64,000 nucleotides of DNA from Galeopsis tetrahit (Eukaryota; Streptophyta; Magnoliopsida; Lamiales; Lamiaceae). The notes beneath the pieces were generated by a model. That model had not been told where the DNA came from. It searched no databases and worked only from the letters and a program-made list of their open reading frames with translations. Position numbers and translations under genes: made by a program. This document shows, one piece after another, positions 12,401 through 22,837 of this stretch. Numbering within the stretch: the stretch's first letter is position 1; every line of letters starts with the position of its first letter. The stretch lies in NCBI GenBank assembly GCA_963675135.1, contig OY776130.1, positions 24,172,001 to 24,236,000 of the forward strand, given 5' to 3'.

Positions 12401-13850
12401 TTTCGAATTCCCTCCATATTTTTTTTAAATATTCAGCCTCTTTTTTTTTGTTTTTGTTTTAATTTCGAATTCCCTCCATATTTTTTTTAGAATTCCCTCA
12501 CCTATATATTTTTATTTCGTAGGTTCCCTCCCATATATATTTATTTTCATTGATCTCTCCATAACTTTGTTCAAATCCCCCATATTATTTGTTTCAATCA
12601 CGATCATGATAATCATTTCTCTGCAACTTGATTTTTTCGACCATCTTTATGTCTATAATACTTATAAAATTTCCTCTTTCAATAAAAATTATTTTGGGCG
12701 AAATTAATATGTTTCATGTACAAATGACGTGATAGATCGCTAAGAAGTTTCTTGGAACAAGTGTGCATTCGGTGGCATAGAGTTGCTTTGTGATTTGAAT
12801 TTTTGTATTTTTTCTTCTAATTATCAGTTTCGATTTAGTGCTTGGTTCTTAAGTGTTGCATTTTTAGATAGGAGTCTCTTCATTGATCATTTCAATTGGT
12901 TCCACTCTATACTCAAAACTGAATCGTCTTGATTTTTTGGTTCTTCTTGTGCTAGTTTCAATCGGCAATGTGGTGATTTTATGTTTCCGATGATTTTTCG
13001 GCACCAATTTTCTACTTATATATAAGCATGCAGATTTTTTTTGGTAAAGCTTAATTATGTGATTATATTTATCTCCTAACTTCACTTGATTTGCTGAACA
13101 ACAAAAGTTGCGTGGAAAGAGCTTGAACAAGCAAAGAAGTTGCGGAAGCATCGAGTACGAAGAACAAAAAATGGCTTTACGTTCTAAGCAAAAAAATCTG
13201 AAATTCTTCAAAGCTTGAATCAAATAAGTCACGTTTCATCTTCTAATGTAAAAAAAAAAAAAAGCAACTAGATTTTGTTGGTGTAATTTAATTTTGATAA
13301 CACTCATGATCTTTTTTTTTTTTTTTACAGATTAGAAAGATAACTTTAGAGCAAATTGGTATACTACGAGAGGTGGAGACTTTAGAGCAAATTGTCATAC
13401 TATGAGAGAGTCTACCACAATGGAGATAGACTTGATGATTTATTTAGTTATTTAGTGTAATTTATTTTAGATATTTGTCTTTAGTTTATCTAGGAGTATT
13501 TTACTTGTAACGACTCGAGCTTTGTTTTAATTGTTGATTATTTTAAATTTGAAATTCTCTATTCTGTTTATGATTTATTCCAAAATTTACTTTCAATTTG
13601 TGATGTTTTATTTTCAATACAAAAATAAATTATTTTATAGTTATAAGACCAAGTGAAAAAATATCGTCACGGGCCTAGAACTATATTGAAATTCATTTAC
13701 CACAATATCATATTTTAGTGTTCTTATAATAATTATTTTAATTAAACTAAATTAGGTTTCAATATGGTTAAAATAACTTTATCACAATATTATAAATTTT
13801 ATTATTTTTACAGAATTTAATTTGAAAAGTAATATATAAAAAACATATAT
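12401..13850. other. CACTA interior, part 3: less AT-rich, unidentified
   Basis: Composition is more mixed than in the rest of the element (12720-13400), with ordinary words such as gtggcatagagttgctttgt. The only long frame (12864-13232, minus, 122 codons) has no motif I recognise. It might be a captured gene fragment, but nothing in the sequence proves it. The block ttcgaattccctccatattt is repeated at 12402 and 12463. Confidence 0.35.
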
Positions 13851-13854
13851 TGTG

Positions 13855-14232
13855 ATGCAATTTTTTAATCTTCAGTGACAATTACGTCTTAATTAGTGAC
13901 GATTGACTAGTAAGAAGTTATGGATACAACTATCATTTTGCAACATAAACATCATATTTTAGTGATAATAAGCCGTCATGACTAAATGTCTTGATTATAG
14001 TGACATGATTTTCTTGTAACTATACTAATGTGTTTTAGTGACAATGTATAAATGTGACTAAAACACTAATTAATAGTGACATAAAAAATATGTGATTAAA
14101 ACAATGAGGAATAGTGACATTAAAATTGTGTGACTAAAACATTGAGCAACAGTGACAACAAAGATGTGTGACTAAACATTGAGTAACAGCGACAACAAAG
14201 ATATGTAACTAAAACATTGAGTACAGTGACAA

Positions 14233-14266
<34 letters not shown>

Positions 14267-14450
14267 ACATAAGCTTTGGTGACAAAATATGAATGTGACT
14301 AAAAATATGGCATATAGTGACAACTAACACATTTTCGTCACTAATCTTTTAGTCACACGATTTATTGCTACAACCTTCAAATTTGTCACTAAATATTTTT
14401 AGTGACAAAATTTGAAGTTATAGTGACAAAAAAAATTGCCACTAAAAGCA
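13855..14450. repeat. Right subterminal repeat array of the CACTA element
   Basis: About a dozen copies of gtgacaa / tgtgactaaaacat-type units recur every 40-50 bases (for example 14040, 14078, 14114, 14152, 14190, 14226, 14278, 14318). They are the inverted counterpart of the left array, though denser. Confidence 0.75.
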
Positions 14451-14738
14451 ATTTTTTTTGTAGTGCCATGTTGTCCAATTCAGTAGTCTTGTCTTCATAC
14501 TTCAGCAGACTTGACCTAATAGACTAATGCTAATAAGCTGCCTAACATTTTTCAGCTTTGGACAACTAATCTGAACACCAATAATCTCAATATTTCTGAG
14601 ATTCTAGACTTGGCCAATTCTACTGTCTCAACTATCCTGAGACAACTAGACTGATATCTTTCTATCTATCTCAACTAAGCTGACCATCATCATTCAGGGG
14701 TTTTGGTATCTTAATCAAAATCAATTCATTTCCCAACA

Positions 14739-14752
14739 ATTTTCCCCTTTTT
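14739..14752 (-). other. Polypurine tract of element A
   Basis: The minus strand reads aaaaaggggaaaat immediately before the TGTTGGGA start of the 3' LTR. This matches the tracts of D and E. Confidence 0.8.
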
Positions 14753-15082
14753 GATGATGCTAAAACCTATTTACAAAGGAAACTTGACTTATACTAAACT
14801 TGTCTTCAGGTATCTTGACCTGATCAATTTTCCTGAAACAAACTGTTAGCACAATAATAAATCAAGAATATAGGTTAGGTCAGGCTAGTTGAGATAATGA
14901 GTTATTTTCTCTTGATAAAAACAATTGTCCTTTTCATATATATAATGAGCATTACAGTTCAGAAAATTTGAAAGGACTAACTATGCTGAAGTGAAAGTAG
15001 AAAAACAATATGATAAGGATAGATAAGGAAAGAATGAACTTATTCTTCAGAAGGAGCCATCAACTTGTGGGGCAATGCCATA
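14753..15082 (-). other. 3' untranslated region of element A
   Basis: It lies between the end of the post-pol ORF and the polypurine tract. No ORF is visible. It matches 1937-2245 of element D read in the opposite orientation, including gcatcatcaaaaagg before the LTR. Confidence 0.6.
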
Positions 15083-15403
15083 CTAAGCCCACACTCTCTT
15101 CTGATTGGTTCCCTTTGGCCCTAGCTTCATCTTCTCCATCTTCATTATGGAGATAAACTCCTCTGGAATCTTTCCTTCATCAATTAAGTTCCCACTGAAC
15201 TTAGGAGGCATGTATAGAATGGGACCTGCAAACAGCTTTGGATACAACTCCCTGTAGTTGTCAAACATGAACTGGGCAAAAATTTCTTCAACATTCTCAC
15301 CAAGCCATTTGCCTATAACATAGAAGTCATAGACAAATCTCATTTTGGCTTCTTCCTACACATCATTCAGCTGAATAGGCACCCACTTATCATGATGAGG
15401 ATA
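15083..15403 (-). pseudogene. Element A post-pol ORF, C-terminal segment
   Basis: This is the C-terminal end of the A post-pol ORF, cut off from the rest (44608 rightward) by element E, whose TSD ttgag is at 15404-15408. It includes KWVPIQLND, a stop after it, then DFYVIGKWL, FMFDNYREL, ILYMPPKFSG and GPKGTN, all shared with D. A tag at 15083-15085 replaces the CAG present at the equivalent D position; D continues to a normal stop at about 1936. Confidence 0.75.
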
Positions 15404-15408
15404 TTGAG

Positions 15409-16869
15409 TGTTGGGATATAAATTCACCCTAAGCCCCCTTTGATGATAGAATAGTTTTGATGGCCAAAACACTTAGAGTTTATAAATATATGTAATAGGA
15501 TCAGCTGACTTTTGTATAGATCAGCCTAGACTAGTCTTGTGTGATCAGCTGTATGAATCTCAGCTGATCAGCACAGTATTTGCTTACATGCACAATCTCA
15601 AGATATGAAGAGTAGAAGGCATGAAGACTAGAAGATCCTTGAAGATCAGATAAGTAAGGTCCTTGTATACCTTCTTAGCTGATAAAGTCCAAGTCGAAGA
15701 TGGCCAAAGTCAGCACAGGTATTTTCTAGATCAGAAGAGTAATACTCATCTGATATCAGAAGACAGAAGACATCAGGCTAGATGAGTTAACCAGAAGACT
15801 AGAAGTGAAGATCAGAAGACTAGTAGCTCGTCAAGGACTCGACTGATTCCAAAGTCATCTTGTAATTCAAACGAAGACTTACCATACTTAGAAGATTGAC
15901 ACGATCCCAGATTTGAAGCAATCAATATCAAAAGCAGCGGGAATCAAGGAATCGACCAAAGCACAAAAGGAAAGATTGCCAAACGGCTAGTTGCAGCAAT
16001 CCTCCCTATAAATACAAGAGGATGAGGAAAAACCAAGCACAGAAATACAACGCAAGAATTCGAAAAGCTAATCAAGCAAGCAAGCCAAAAAGAAACACTT
16101 TGTCAAGAATTCTCAAGAGCCCAGAAAAGCATTAGAATATCCTTTTAGCTCTTAAGTTATTTCCCATCCAACCAAAGAACCTGAATCCTAACCATATTGT
16201 ATATCCTTTGATTTAGGCATAGTGGTTAAGCAATTTATAAGCTTGAACCATTAGTTGTATCATTACAAAAACCCCAAAACCCCCACCATAAGGTTAAGTT
16301 TTTGAACCCCTGTAAGAGTGCAAGTGCTCACAATCACTTGTGGAGACCGTAGCAGTTCGGGACTGCTCAGATCTCAAAGTCCTACCCTTGGGACTATAAA
16401 GGACAAGCCCTTGTAATTTTCGGGAAATTAAAGGGATTAAACATCACGTTTGGAACGTGAGAGTGGACGTAGGAACGTATATCCGAACCACTATAAAATC
16501 TGGTGTTATTTACTTACTGCACTTTACTTTTCTATTTACTTATATCTTTATATAGTGCATACTGTGATTTGAAACATCTTTATAAATAAGGCCACATCTT
16601 TCAAACCAGCATCAGCTGAGTATTTCACAAAATAAGCAATTGGTTGTTTCAAAAGAACTCTCGAACGAGTCTAAATAAAAAGGCCTACTCACTTCCGCAT
16701 ACAAACCTCTAAATCTGATAACTATAGTCTTCTGGACCAGCAGACTTGCAGTCCAGGTGACATAGATATCAGAAGAAGTTTCCAACTCTTTGATTGAAAA
16801 AGTTTTAAAGTCAATTCACCCCTCCCCTCTAGAATTTAATCCCATTCACTACTCGTTCAGGGACCAACA
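15409..16869 (+). repeat. 5' LTR of element E
   Basis: It is 1461 bp, starts tgttgggatataaattcacc and ends agggaccaaca. The outer half is dense in atcagaaga/ctagaaga repeats (15590-15890). The TATA box ctataaatac at 16006-16015 probably directs transcription. Its 3' partner is 31913-32427 plus 43661-44602. Confidence 0.93.
16006..16015 (+). promoter_or_regulatory. TATA box in the E 5' LTR
   Basis: ctataaatac lies mid-LTR and is conserved in the 3' LTR at about 43739-43748. Confidence 0.65.
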
Positions 16870-16871
16870 AG

Positions 16872-16883
16872 TGGTATTAGAGC
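16872..16883 (+). other. Primer binding site of element E
   Basis: tggtattagagc begins two bases after the LTR. It matches the initiator-Met tRNA complement (TGGTATCAGAGC) with one C-to-T change. Confidence 0.85.
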
Positions 16884-16998
16884 AGTGGTTCTAACGGACT
16901 ACTGTCTCTGGAATATCAGAAGACTTGAGGTAGTCTTTCTGTAGTCCTCTTGAACAGATCAATCTTTTGAAAAACTTGTTTTTGAAAACTCATACAGC

Positions 16999-18295
16999 AT
17001 GAGTGCTAACATGCGTAAACTGCCTAAGTTTTCAGTGGAAGACTATGACTATTGGAAGATAAGGATGAGGAAGAATCTCACCTCAGTTCACTACAAGATG
17101 TGGTCCGTGATCACAGAAGGCCCAATCACAATCATGGCGGTCAACACAACAAATGGTGATCCAGAGATTCCAATTGGAGAACTTGCTCCCAAGCCCATGA
17201 AAGATCTCACTCCAGAAGAGATGAAGCAAGCAAACCTGGACAGCATTGCTCAAGATTACATTATGCAAACTCTCCCCAATGAGTATATTGAAAAAGTTCT
17301 CAACTGTGAAACAGCTAAGGAGATGTGGGATGCCCTGGCACTTCTTTGTGAAGGAACGGAGCTGATCAAAGAAAGCAAATTATCAACAGCAGTCAAGAAG
17401 TTTGAACACTTCAAGATGCAACCAGAAGAGTCTATTGATCAGCTAGACAATCGATTTACCAAGATTATCAATGAGATCGAATCTCTAGGAAAGAAGTATA
17501 CCAATAGAGAGAAGAATCTGAAAATCTTGGATTCTCTAACCAAGAAGTGGAAACTCAAGAAGACCATTATCAAGGATACTCAAGACATCAAGAAATGGTC
17601 AGCTCAGACTCTGTTCCAAAATCTCAAAGCTCATAAGTATGATCTGGAGAGAGAAGAAAATTCAGAAAATGATGAGCAAACACCAACCCCATCTACCTCC
17701 AAGAATGTAGCCTTCAAGGCAGCAACTAGTACAAAAGCTGCAAGCACCTCATCTGGCAAGACCCCTTTGAATACAGATGACATAGGAGGATCAGACATGA
17801 GCTTAAAAGAACAAATGGCTCTAATGATCAAAAGATTTGAGAGGATGAACACCCTAAACAACAAGTATAGAAAATTCTACAGAAATTACAAAGACAAAAG
17901 TGCTGGATCATCCTCTAAAGAATCAAGAGAAAGAACTCCAGAAAGGTATCCTAGGAAGGATATGGAGTCGTCTGATAGTCGAAGCTATAGGAGAAGAGAT
18001 GCCACTCCTCCAAGAAGAATTACCCCTAATCAGAAATTAGGTACATGCTTCAACTGTCATAAACCAGGACACTATGTCTATGAATGTCCAGATCTAAGTC
18101 CAGGAGATAAAGAAGAAAGAAAATCGAGAAGAGACAGGAGGAACTCAGATAGACAAGCAATGGTGATTGAAGAATCTGAATATCAAAGTGATGATCTAAC
18201 TTCATCACCAGACTGCAAACTCTTCTCAAATGATGACTCAGACGATTTAGCTATGATGGCCATAGGTGAAAACGAGGTAAATTCTTATACATCAA
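16999..18295 (+). pseudogene. Element E gag, N-terminal part (split by element F)
   Basis: The first 432 codons of the capsid protein of a copia element. The start ATG at 16999 lies 116 bases after the PBS and fits the family, with the conserved FSVEDYDYWKIRM near residue 11. The capsid (UBN2-like) region spans residues 10-220, followed by a basic Ser/Arg-rich stretch and a CCHC zinc knuckle, CFNCHKPGHYVYEC, near residue 351 for RNA binding. An acidic tail follows. F inserts at 18296, so the present frame ends two codons into the F LTR. The frame on the other side of F is in phase if F and one target copy are ignored. Confidence 0.88.
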
Positions 18296-18503
18296 TGTGA
18301 GAATAGGTATGTGATCACCGTTAATGAGGTGATAGGAATGATTCACTATTTATAAGAGTATTTACAAAGAGATAATTAAGGTAAGAGATAATTAAGGTAA
18401 ATACAATAACCATATATACAAAGATATGGACTAAATTAAAATATATTATTCCTATATTATTATTTCCTATTATATATTATTCCTATATTATTATTCCCTA
18501 TTA
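18296..18503 (-). repeat. 3' LTR of element F
   Basis: On the plus strand it runs tgtgagaataggtatg...attccctatta. The minus-strand start is TA rather than the canonical TG. A direct repeat of ttattcctatattattatt occurs inside. The adjoining polypurine tract is the complement of ccccccg at 18504-18510. Confidence 0.92.
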
Positions 18504-18510
18504 CCCCCCG

Positions 18511-19276
18511 TCAAGCAATGCTGTGGATGCAATCGAACACATAGCTTGGAACGTAACAACTCGAAACTTGGGTGAAGAAGACTCTTGGTGAAGACGTCGG
18601 CAACCTGAAGAGTAGATGGGACGAACTTGGTGATGAGGCGACCAGATGAGACCAATTCGCGAACAAAATAGCAGTCAATGTCGATGTGTTTTGCTCGTTT
18701 ATGAGCAACAGGGTTTTGACTCCAAAACAAGGCACTTTTGTTATCACAAAGCAGGGTTGGAGCCGAGGAAGGAAGCTGACCAAGCTCCCGAAGAAGTTGA
18801 GTAACCCAAATCATTTCTTGGGTTGTGCTCGCGAGTGCCCTATACTCGGATTCACAGCTCGAGCGAGCAACAGTGGGTTGTTTCTTCGCACTCCAAGAGA
18901 TTAAGTTTCCACCTAAGAAAATCGAGTAACCATAAGTGGAGCGACGAGTTTCAGTGCAATGCGCCCAATCCGCATCCGAATAACCAACGAGCGAGTAGTC
19001 ACCAATCCGGCCAAAGGAGAGTCCATAATTGATAGTGCCCTTAACATATCTGAGGATCCTTTTGACCGCGAGGAAGTGGTCGGTGGTCGGCGAGTGTAGA
19101 AACTAACTAACATGATTCACAGCATATGAAAGATCAGGACGAGTGATCATCAGATACTATAGCGCGCCGACGAGCGAGCGATATAGAGTGTGGTCGGTAA
19201 AAGATTCCCTAGAGCTAACCAAAGATTCCCCAGCTGCGAGGGGAGTGGAGACAGGCTTTGAGTCGAGCAACTCCGC
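18511..19276 (-). pseudogene. Element F RNase H and C-terminal reverse transcriptase
   Basis: It continues the frame of the upstream piece after a tga at 19277-19279. It contains YRSLVGALQYL and TRPDLSYAV, then a tag at 19103-19105, then YSDADW, RRSTYGY, LISWSAKKQ, SSCESEYRA and LLCDNKSAL, the RNase H core motifs with D, E and D catalytic residues. A further open piece is 18491-18814. It ends close to the polypurine tract. Confidence 0.85.
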
Positions 19277-21103
19277 TCAAGAGAGGACATCGCGAGCATA
19301 CTTTGCTTGGCTGAGAAAGAGACCAGTTGACGAGTGGGTGACCTCAAGGCCAAGGAAGTAGCTAAGGCGACCAAGATCCTTGATCGCAAATTCCTTGTTG
19401 ACACGGCGAATAAATCGCCGAATAGCATGTTGGTCGCTCCCTGTAACAATAATGTCATCCACATAAAGCAAGAGGTAAAGAGTGACTATACCACGTTTGA
19501 AGTAGAAGAGCGAGGGATCTGCTCGGCTGCATAGAAAACCCAAAGTTTTCAGAAAGTCACTAAAGCGAACAAACCAGGCTAGAGGAGTTTGCCGAAGACC
19601 ATATAATGCCTTCTTGAGGCGACAAACATGGTCGGTAAAGTGAGGATCAACAAATCCAGGAGGTTGAGCCATGTAAACAGTGTTCGTCAACTTTCCATGG
19701 AGAAAGGCATTGTTTATATCGAGTTGGTGCATGTGCCACTGATTCCGAACAGCCAGACACGGGATGATGCGAACAGTAGCGGCCTTGACAACTGGACTGA
19801 AGGTGTGCGAGAAGTCAATGCCTGGAACCTGCGAGAAGCCCTGGGTGATTAGGCGAGCTTTGTAGCGATCAACAGTACCATCCGCATGAAATTTGGTGCG
19901 AAAGACCCATTTCGAACCAACAATGTTTGTGGAGGAAGGACAAGGAACGAGCTCCCAAGTTTGATTAGTATGCAGGGCATCGAGCTCAGATTGCATTGCA
20001 GCTAACCAGTGTGGATGCTTAAGTGCCGATTTGAAGCCCTTAGGCTCATCAGAGACCGAGAGGGCGGACAAGAGACCGGTGGTCGCAATATCGGCAATGT
20101 GACGAGGCTTGAATATCCCAGATTTGGCACGAGTAACCATGGGGTGAGTCGAGATAGAAAGTGGGCGAGCAGGGGGCTGCTGAACTGCAGGGCGAGCAGG
20201 AGGCTGCGGAGCTGCTGGGCGAGCAAGGGGCATGATCATGTCTGGTGGGTCAGGGCAGAGACCACAAGGAGAATGGCGAGCAGCAGCCGATGGTTCCACG
20301 AATGAGCTGATCTCAAGGGAGTCAACAGACGAGGATGGAACATGAGAAGCCGACAACGGGAACACAGATTCATCAAACTGAGCATGACGAGTAGTGTAGA
20401 AGCGGGAAGCGATCGGATCGTAACACCGAAACCCCTTATGAGAGGAACTGTAACCCATAAAGATGCATGGAGCACTGCGAGGAGCAAGCTTGTGGAGAGC
20501 ATATTCACGAAGGTATGGAAATACCCGACAGCCAAAGGTCCTGAAGTTGGCAAAGTTCGGAGCAGAGCCGAATAAAACTTGAAAGGGCGACATGTCCCCA
20601 AGAACAGGCGTGGGCAGTCTGTTGATAATGTAGACAGTCGTGGAAAAGGCATCAACCCAGAAGTGGACAGGCATGCTCGCCTGAAATAATAGAGATAGCC
20701 CAGTTTCAGTGACATGGCGATGTTTGCGTTCAGCGCAACCATTCTGCTGAGGAGTGTAAGGACATGAGATGCGATGGTGGATGCCATGGTCGGCAAGAAA
20801 TCCGCGAACACGACCATTAACAAACTCAGTGCCACCATCACTCTGGAAAGCCTTAAGAGAAGTGGAAAACTGATTGCAAACAAAGGTGTGAAACCGAACA
20901 AACACATCGTAAAAATTAGACTTGGCGTGCAGAGGATAAAGCCAAGTGAATCTGGAGAAATCATCCACAAATATGACATAGTATTTAAAACCATCATTCG
21001 AAGCAACAGGGGCAGGTCCCCAAAGATCACAATGAACTAAATCCAACACACGAGATGCTCGCTTCTCATTTATTGCAAACGATAAGTGTTTACTCTTAGC
21101 CAA
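19277..21103 (-). pseudogene. Element F integrase and reverse transcriptase
   Basis: A 608-codon open stretch. The integrase core begins with CDLWGP (first catalytic Asp), then FQSDGGTEF (second Asp) and NGCAERKHRH (Glu). A GKD-like region with IFMGYSSSHKGFRCYDP follows. Reverse transcriptase starts at about 19990 with WELVPCPSSTNIVGSKWVFR, KARLITQGFSQVPGIDF, HQLDINNAFLHG, KALYGLRQTP and the catalytic LYVDDIIVTG. It ends at a tga where the family normally has Arg. The upstream tag at 21104-21106 separates it from the protease/HHCC piece in the same frame. Confidence 0.9.
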
Positions 21104-21634
21104 CTAACATGGGGTGCATAAGCCCGGTTTGGGCAAAACAGAAGTAAGAGACAACAAACCCATTTTATTCAACAAATTAATTAAAGAAATAGGAACATGG
21201 CCTAATCTATGATGCCAACACTCAAAAGAATCCTTCAGCGACGAGCTCCGTAAAGCAGCGACCAAGGCTGGAGTACCCTGCTCCAGGGCATAGAGTCCTC
21301 GACTATGCCGACCCCTCGCCAAGGGTTGCTTGGTCGCCCGATTCCGAATGACAAACGAGTCATTAGTAAACAAAACATCAACAGGAAAATCTGAAGTAAG
21401 CTTACTGATGGATAACAGTTTCTTAGTAAGATGTGGAACGACGAGCACATCTAACAAACGAACATCCTTATTAACCGAACACGACCCAACATGAGTGATT
21501 GGAATAGTAGAACCATTAGCAATAATAACATTGTCGTTACCAGAATACGGGTGAGGATTATCCAGATCAGCAGAGCGAGGAGTCATGTGAGCAGACGCAC
21601 CGCTATCAAGGAACCAATCAGAGGCTAGAGGCTG
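21104..21634 (-). pseudogene. Element F protease and integrase zinc-binding domain
   Basis: The aspartic protease signature WFLDSGASAHMT is encoded near 21583-21619, just after the tag at 21635-21637, followed by LLSISKL. The integrase HHCC motif is seen as HHRLGH...CTPC (about 21107-21200). The frame ends in a tag directly after CTPC, where a Gln is usual. Confidence 0.88.
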
Positions 21635-21994
21635 CTAGATGTGACACTGAGAGTCAAGAGCATGGGTAAGGTTGACTGTTGAGGGGGCAAGGCGAGCATA
21701 GCGGTCTGGGCAGTGGTTGGCATAATGGCCTTGTTGTCGGCATATCTGGCAGGTAGGAGGACGGCGAACAGAAGCCGAGCCACTAGCCGAGGATCTAGTG
21801 GTCGCCTGGCCACCAGAATTCCGAGGGGAGAAGTTATGGGATTTGGGGCCAAGGCGAGAAGGTTTACCCGAGCGAACAAAAACAGAGAATGCTGGAATGG
21901 GCGAGGACGAGGAGTCCATTGAACGAGTAAACTGGTCATAGTTTAAGGATTGATGGATCAGATCCCGAAAAGCAGGCATGGGCGACATAGCCAT
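21635..21994 (-). pseudogene. Element F gag C-terminus with zinc knuckle
   Basis: It contains the CCHC knuckle CQICRQQGHYANHC (about 21705-21750), preceded by a Pro/Ser/Arg-rich linker. The frame is in phase with the N-terminal gag piece but separated from it by a tag at 22019-22021. Confidence 0.85.
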
Positions 21995-22018
21995 GCGAGT
22001 GTCAGAGAAGCCAGCGAA

Positions 22019-22549
22019 CTAGGGGCCAAGACCGGTAAGAAACCAATGACACTTGTCGTCATCATCAACAGGCTTACCAATGGAGGCGAGTTGATCGCAA
22101 AGAGCATGAAACTTCTTGCTGAAGTCGTCGACGAAAGTGGATCCACGACGAAGGGAGAGGAGATGATTCCGCAGTTGAGTATTACGGGAGGCCGAGGTGT
22201 GACTGTAGGCAGCCTCGAGGGCGGCCCAGACGGAGCGCGAGGTGGCACAGCCGATAACCTCGGCCATGACTTCTTCAGAAAGGGAGGAAAGAAGAAGACT
22301 AAGGATCTTCTGATCCTTCTCAAACCAAGCGATGTAGGCTGGGTTTGGAGCCGATTCACCAGATGTGGTGATCGATCTCGCCGGAGCGGGTGTCGTGCCA
22401 TGAACGTGAGAGATAAGATCATGACTTGACAGGACCGGGACCACCTGATTACGCCAGTGCAGGTAGTTGGAGGATGACAACTTGATTGTCAATAGATGAA
22501 CCAAAACATTGAGAGGAATGGTGGGGGGAGTAGGAGCCGCCGCCGCCAT
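22019..22549 (-). pseudogene. Element F gag, capsid part
   Basis: It begins with an ATG at 22549, about 60 bases after the PBS, and encodes a UBN2-type gag capsid: LSSSNYLHWRNQV near residue 24, WFEKDQKILSLLLSSLSE near residue 75 and WAALEAAYS near residue 108. It ends at GLGP followed by a tag where the lineage usually continues. Confidence 0.9.
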
Positions 22550-22610
22550 GAGGGGGGAAGGGAAGAAATTTAGCGTGAGGCTTTAGAGAGAAAATTAGGG
22601 TTTCGATGAG

Positions 22611-22624
22611 TCAGACTGATACCA
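22611..22624 (-). other. Primer binding site of element F
   Basis: The minus strand reads tggtatcagtctga directly after the LTR end. The first nine bases match the initiator-Met tRNA PBS, then it departs from the usual AGC. Confidence 0.75.
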
Positions 22625-22832
22625 TGTGAGAATAGGTATGTGATCACCGTTAATGAGGTGATAGGAATGATTCACTATTTATAAGAGTATTTACAAAGAG
22701 ATAATTAAGGTAAGAGATAATTAAGGTGAATACAATAACCATATATACAAAGATATGGACTAAATTAAAATATATTATTCCTATATTATTATTTCCTATT
22801 ATATATTATTCCTATATTATTATTCCCTATTA
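22625..22832 (-). repeat. 5' LTR of element F
   Basis: It is 208 bp and differs from the other LTR at about one site (taaggtgaat against taaggtaaat). The likely TATA box is the complement of tatttataag at 22676-22685. Confidence 0.92.
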
Positions 22833-22837
22833 ATCAA

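Larger units (their letters stand above)
8930..14465. mobile_element. Non-autonomous CACTA (En/Spm-type) transposon
   Basis: The left end is cactacaaaaaaattcatg and the right end is ttttttttgtagtg, an inverted repeat starting CACTACAAAAAAA. A 3-bp duplication cca flanks it (8927-8929 and 14466-14468), as expected for the family. Both ends carry dense subterminal copies of a tagtgacaa/ttgtcact motif, the usual transposase-binding array. It is 5536 bp. I found no transposase or other convincing gene inside; the only longer ORFs (12864-13232 minus, 11457-11681 plus) look like chance frames in AT-rich DNA. It must have moved with a transposase supplied in trans. Confidence 0.93.
7568..14738 (-). 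repeat. 3' LTR of element A, split by a CACTA element
   Basis: On the plus strand it starts tgttggtcctaagtggag and ends tttcccaaca. The first 335 bp match 63666-64000. Without the 5536-bp CACTA insert and one target copy it is about 1632 bp. A run of 11 Gs (7602-7612) is 13 Gs in the other LTR. A minus-strand TATA box (ctataaatac, complement of 8421-8430) is probably the promoter. The outer part again has the Sirevirus-like cagaaga-type repeats. Confidence 0.88.
18296..22832 (-). mobile_element. Element F: small Ale/Retrofit-like Ty1/copia retrotransposon
   Basis: It has 208-bp LTRs (18296-18503 and 22625-22832) that differ at about one position, and a 5-bp duplication atcaa (18291-18295 and 22833-22837). 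Minus-strand order is LTR, PBS, gag, CCHC, protease, integrase, reverse transcriptase, RNase H, polypurine tract, LTR, with no extra ORF. Total 4537 bp. Short LTRs and a single gag-pol frame match the Ale/Retrofit lineage, an assignment made by motif recognition only. Its GC content is visibly higher than that of its surroundings. Five in-frame stops kill the frame. Confidence 0.93.

Noticed and set aside
12864..13232. 122-codon minus-strand ORF inside the CACTA element
   Set aside because: No motif, biased AT-rich context and no neighbour to support it. Kept only as a question about the interior.
8945..14450. CRISPR-like array from regularly spaced repeats
   Set aside because: The repeats are CACTA subterminal motifs with variable spacing and sequence in a plant genome, with no cas genes.
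16870..16890. tRNA-like sequence near the LTR ends
   Set aside because: These are short primer binding sites complementary to the 3' end of initiator-Met tRNA, not tRNA genes. No full cloverleaf was seen.
18686..22429. Many plus-strand ORFs within element F
   Set aside because: They arise from the GC-richer antisense of gag-pol. All recognisable copia motifs are on the minus strand.
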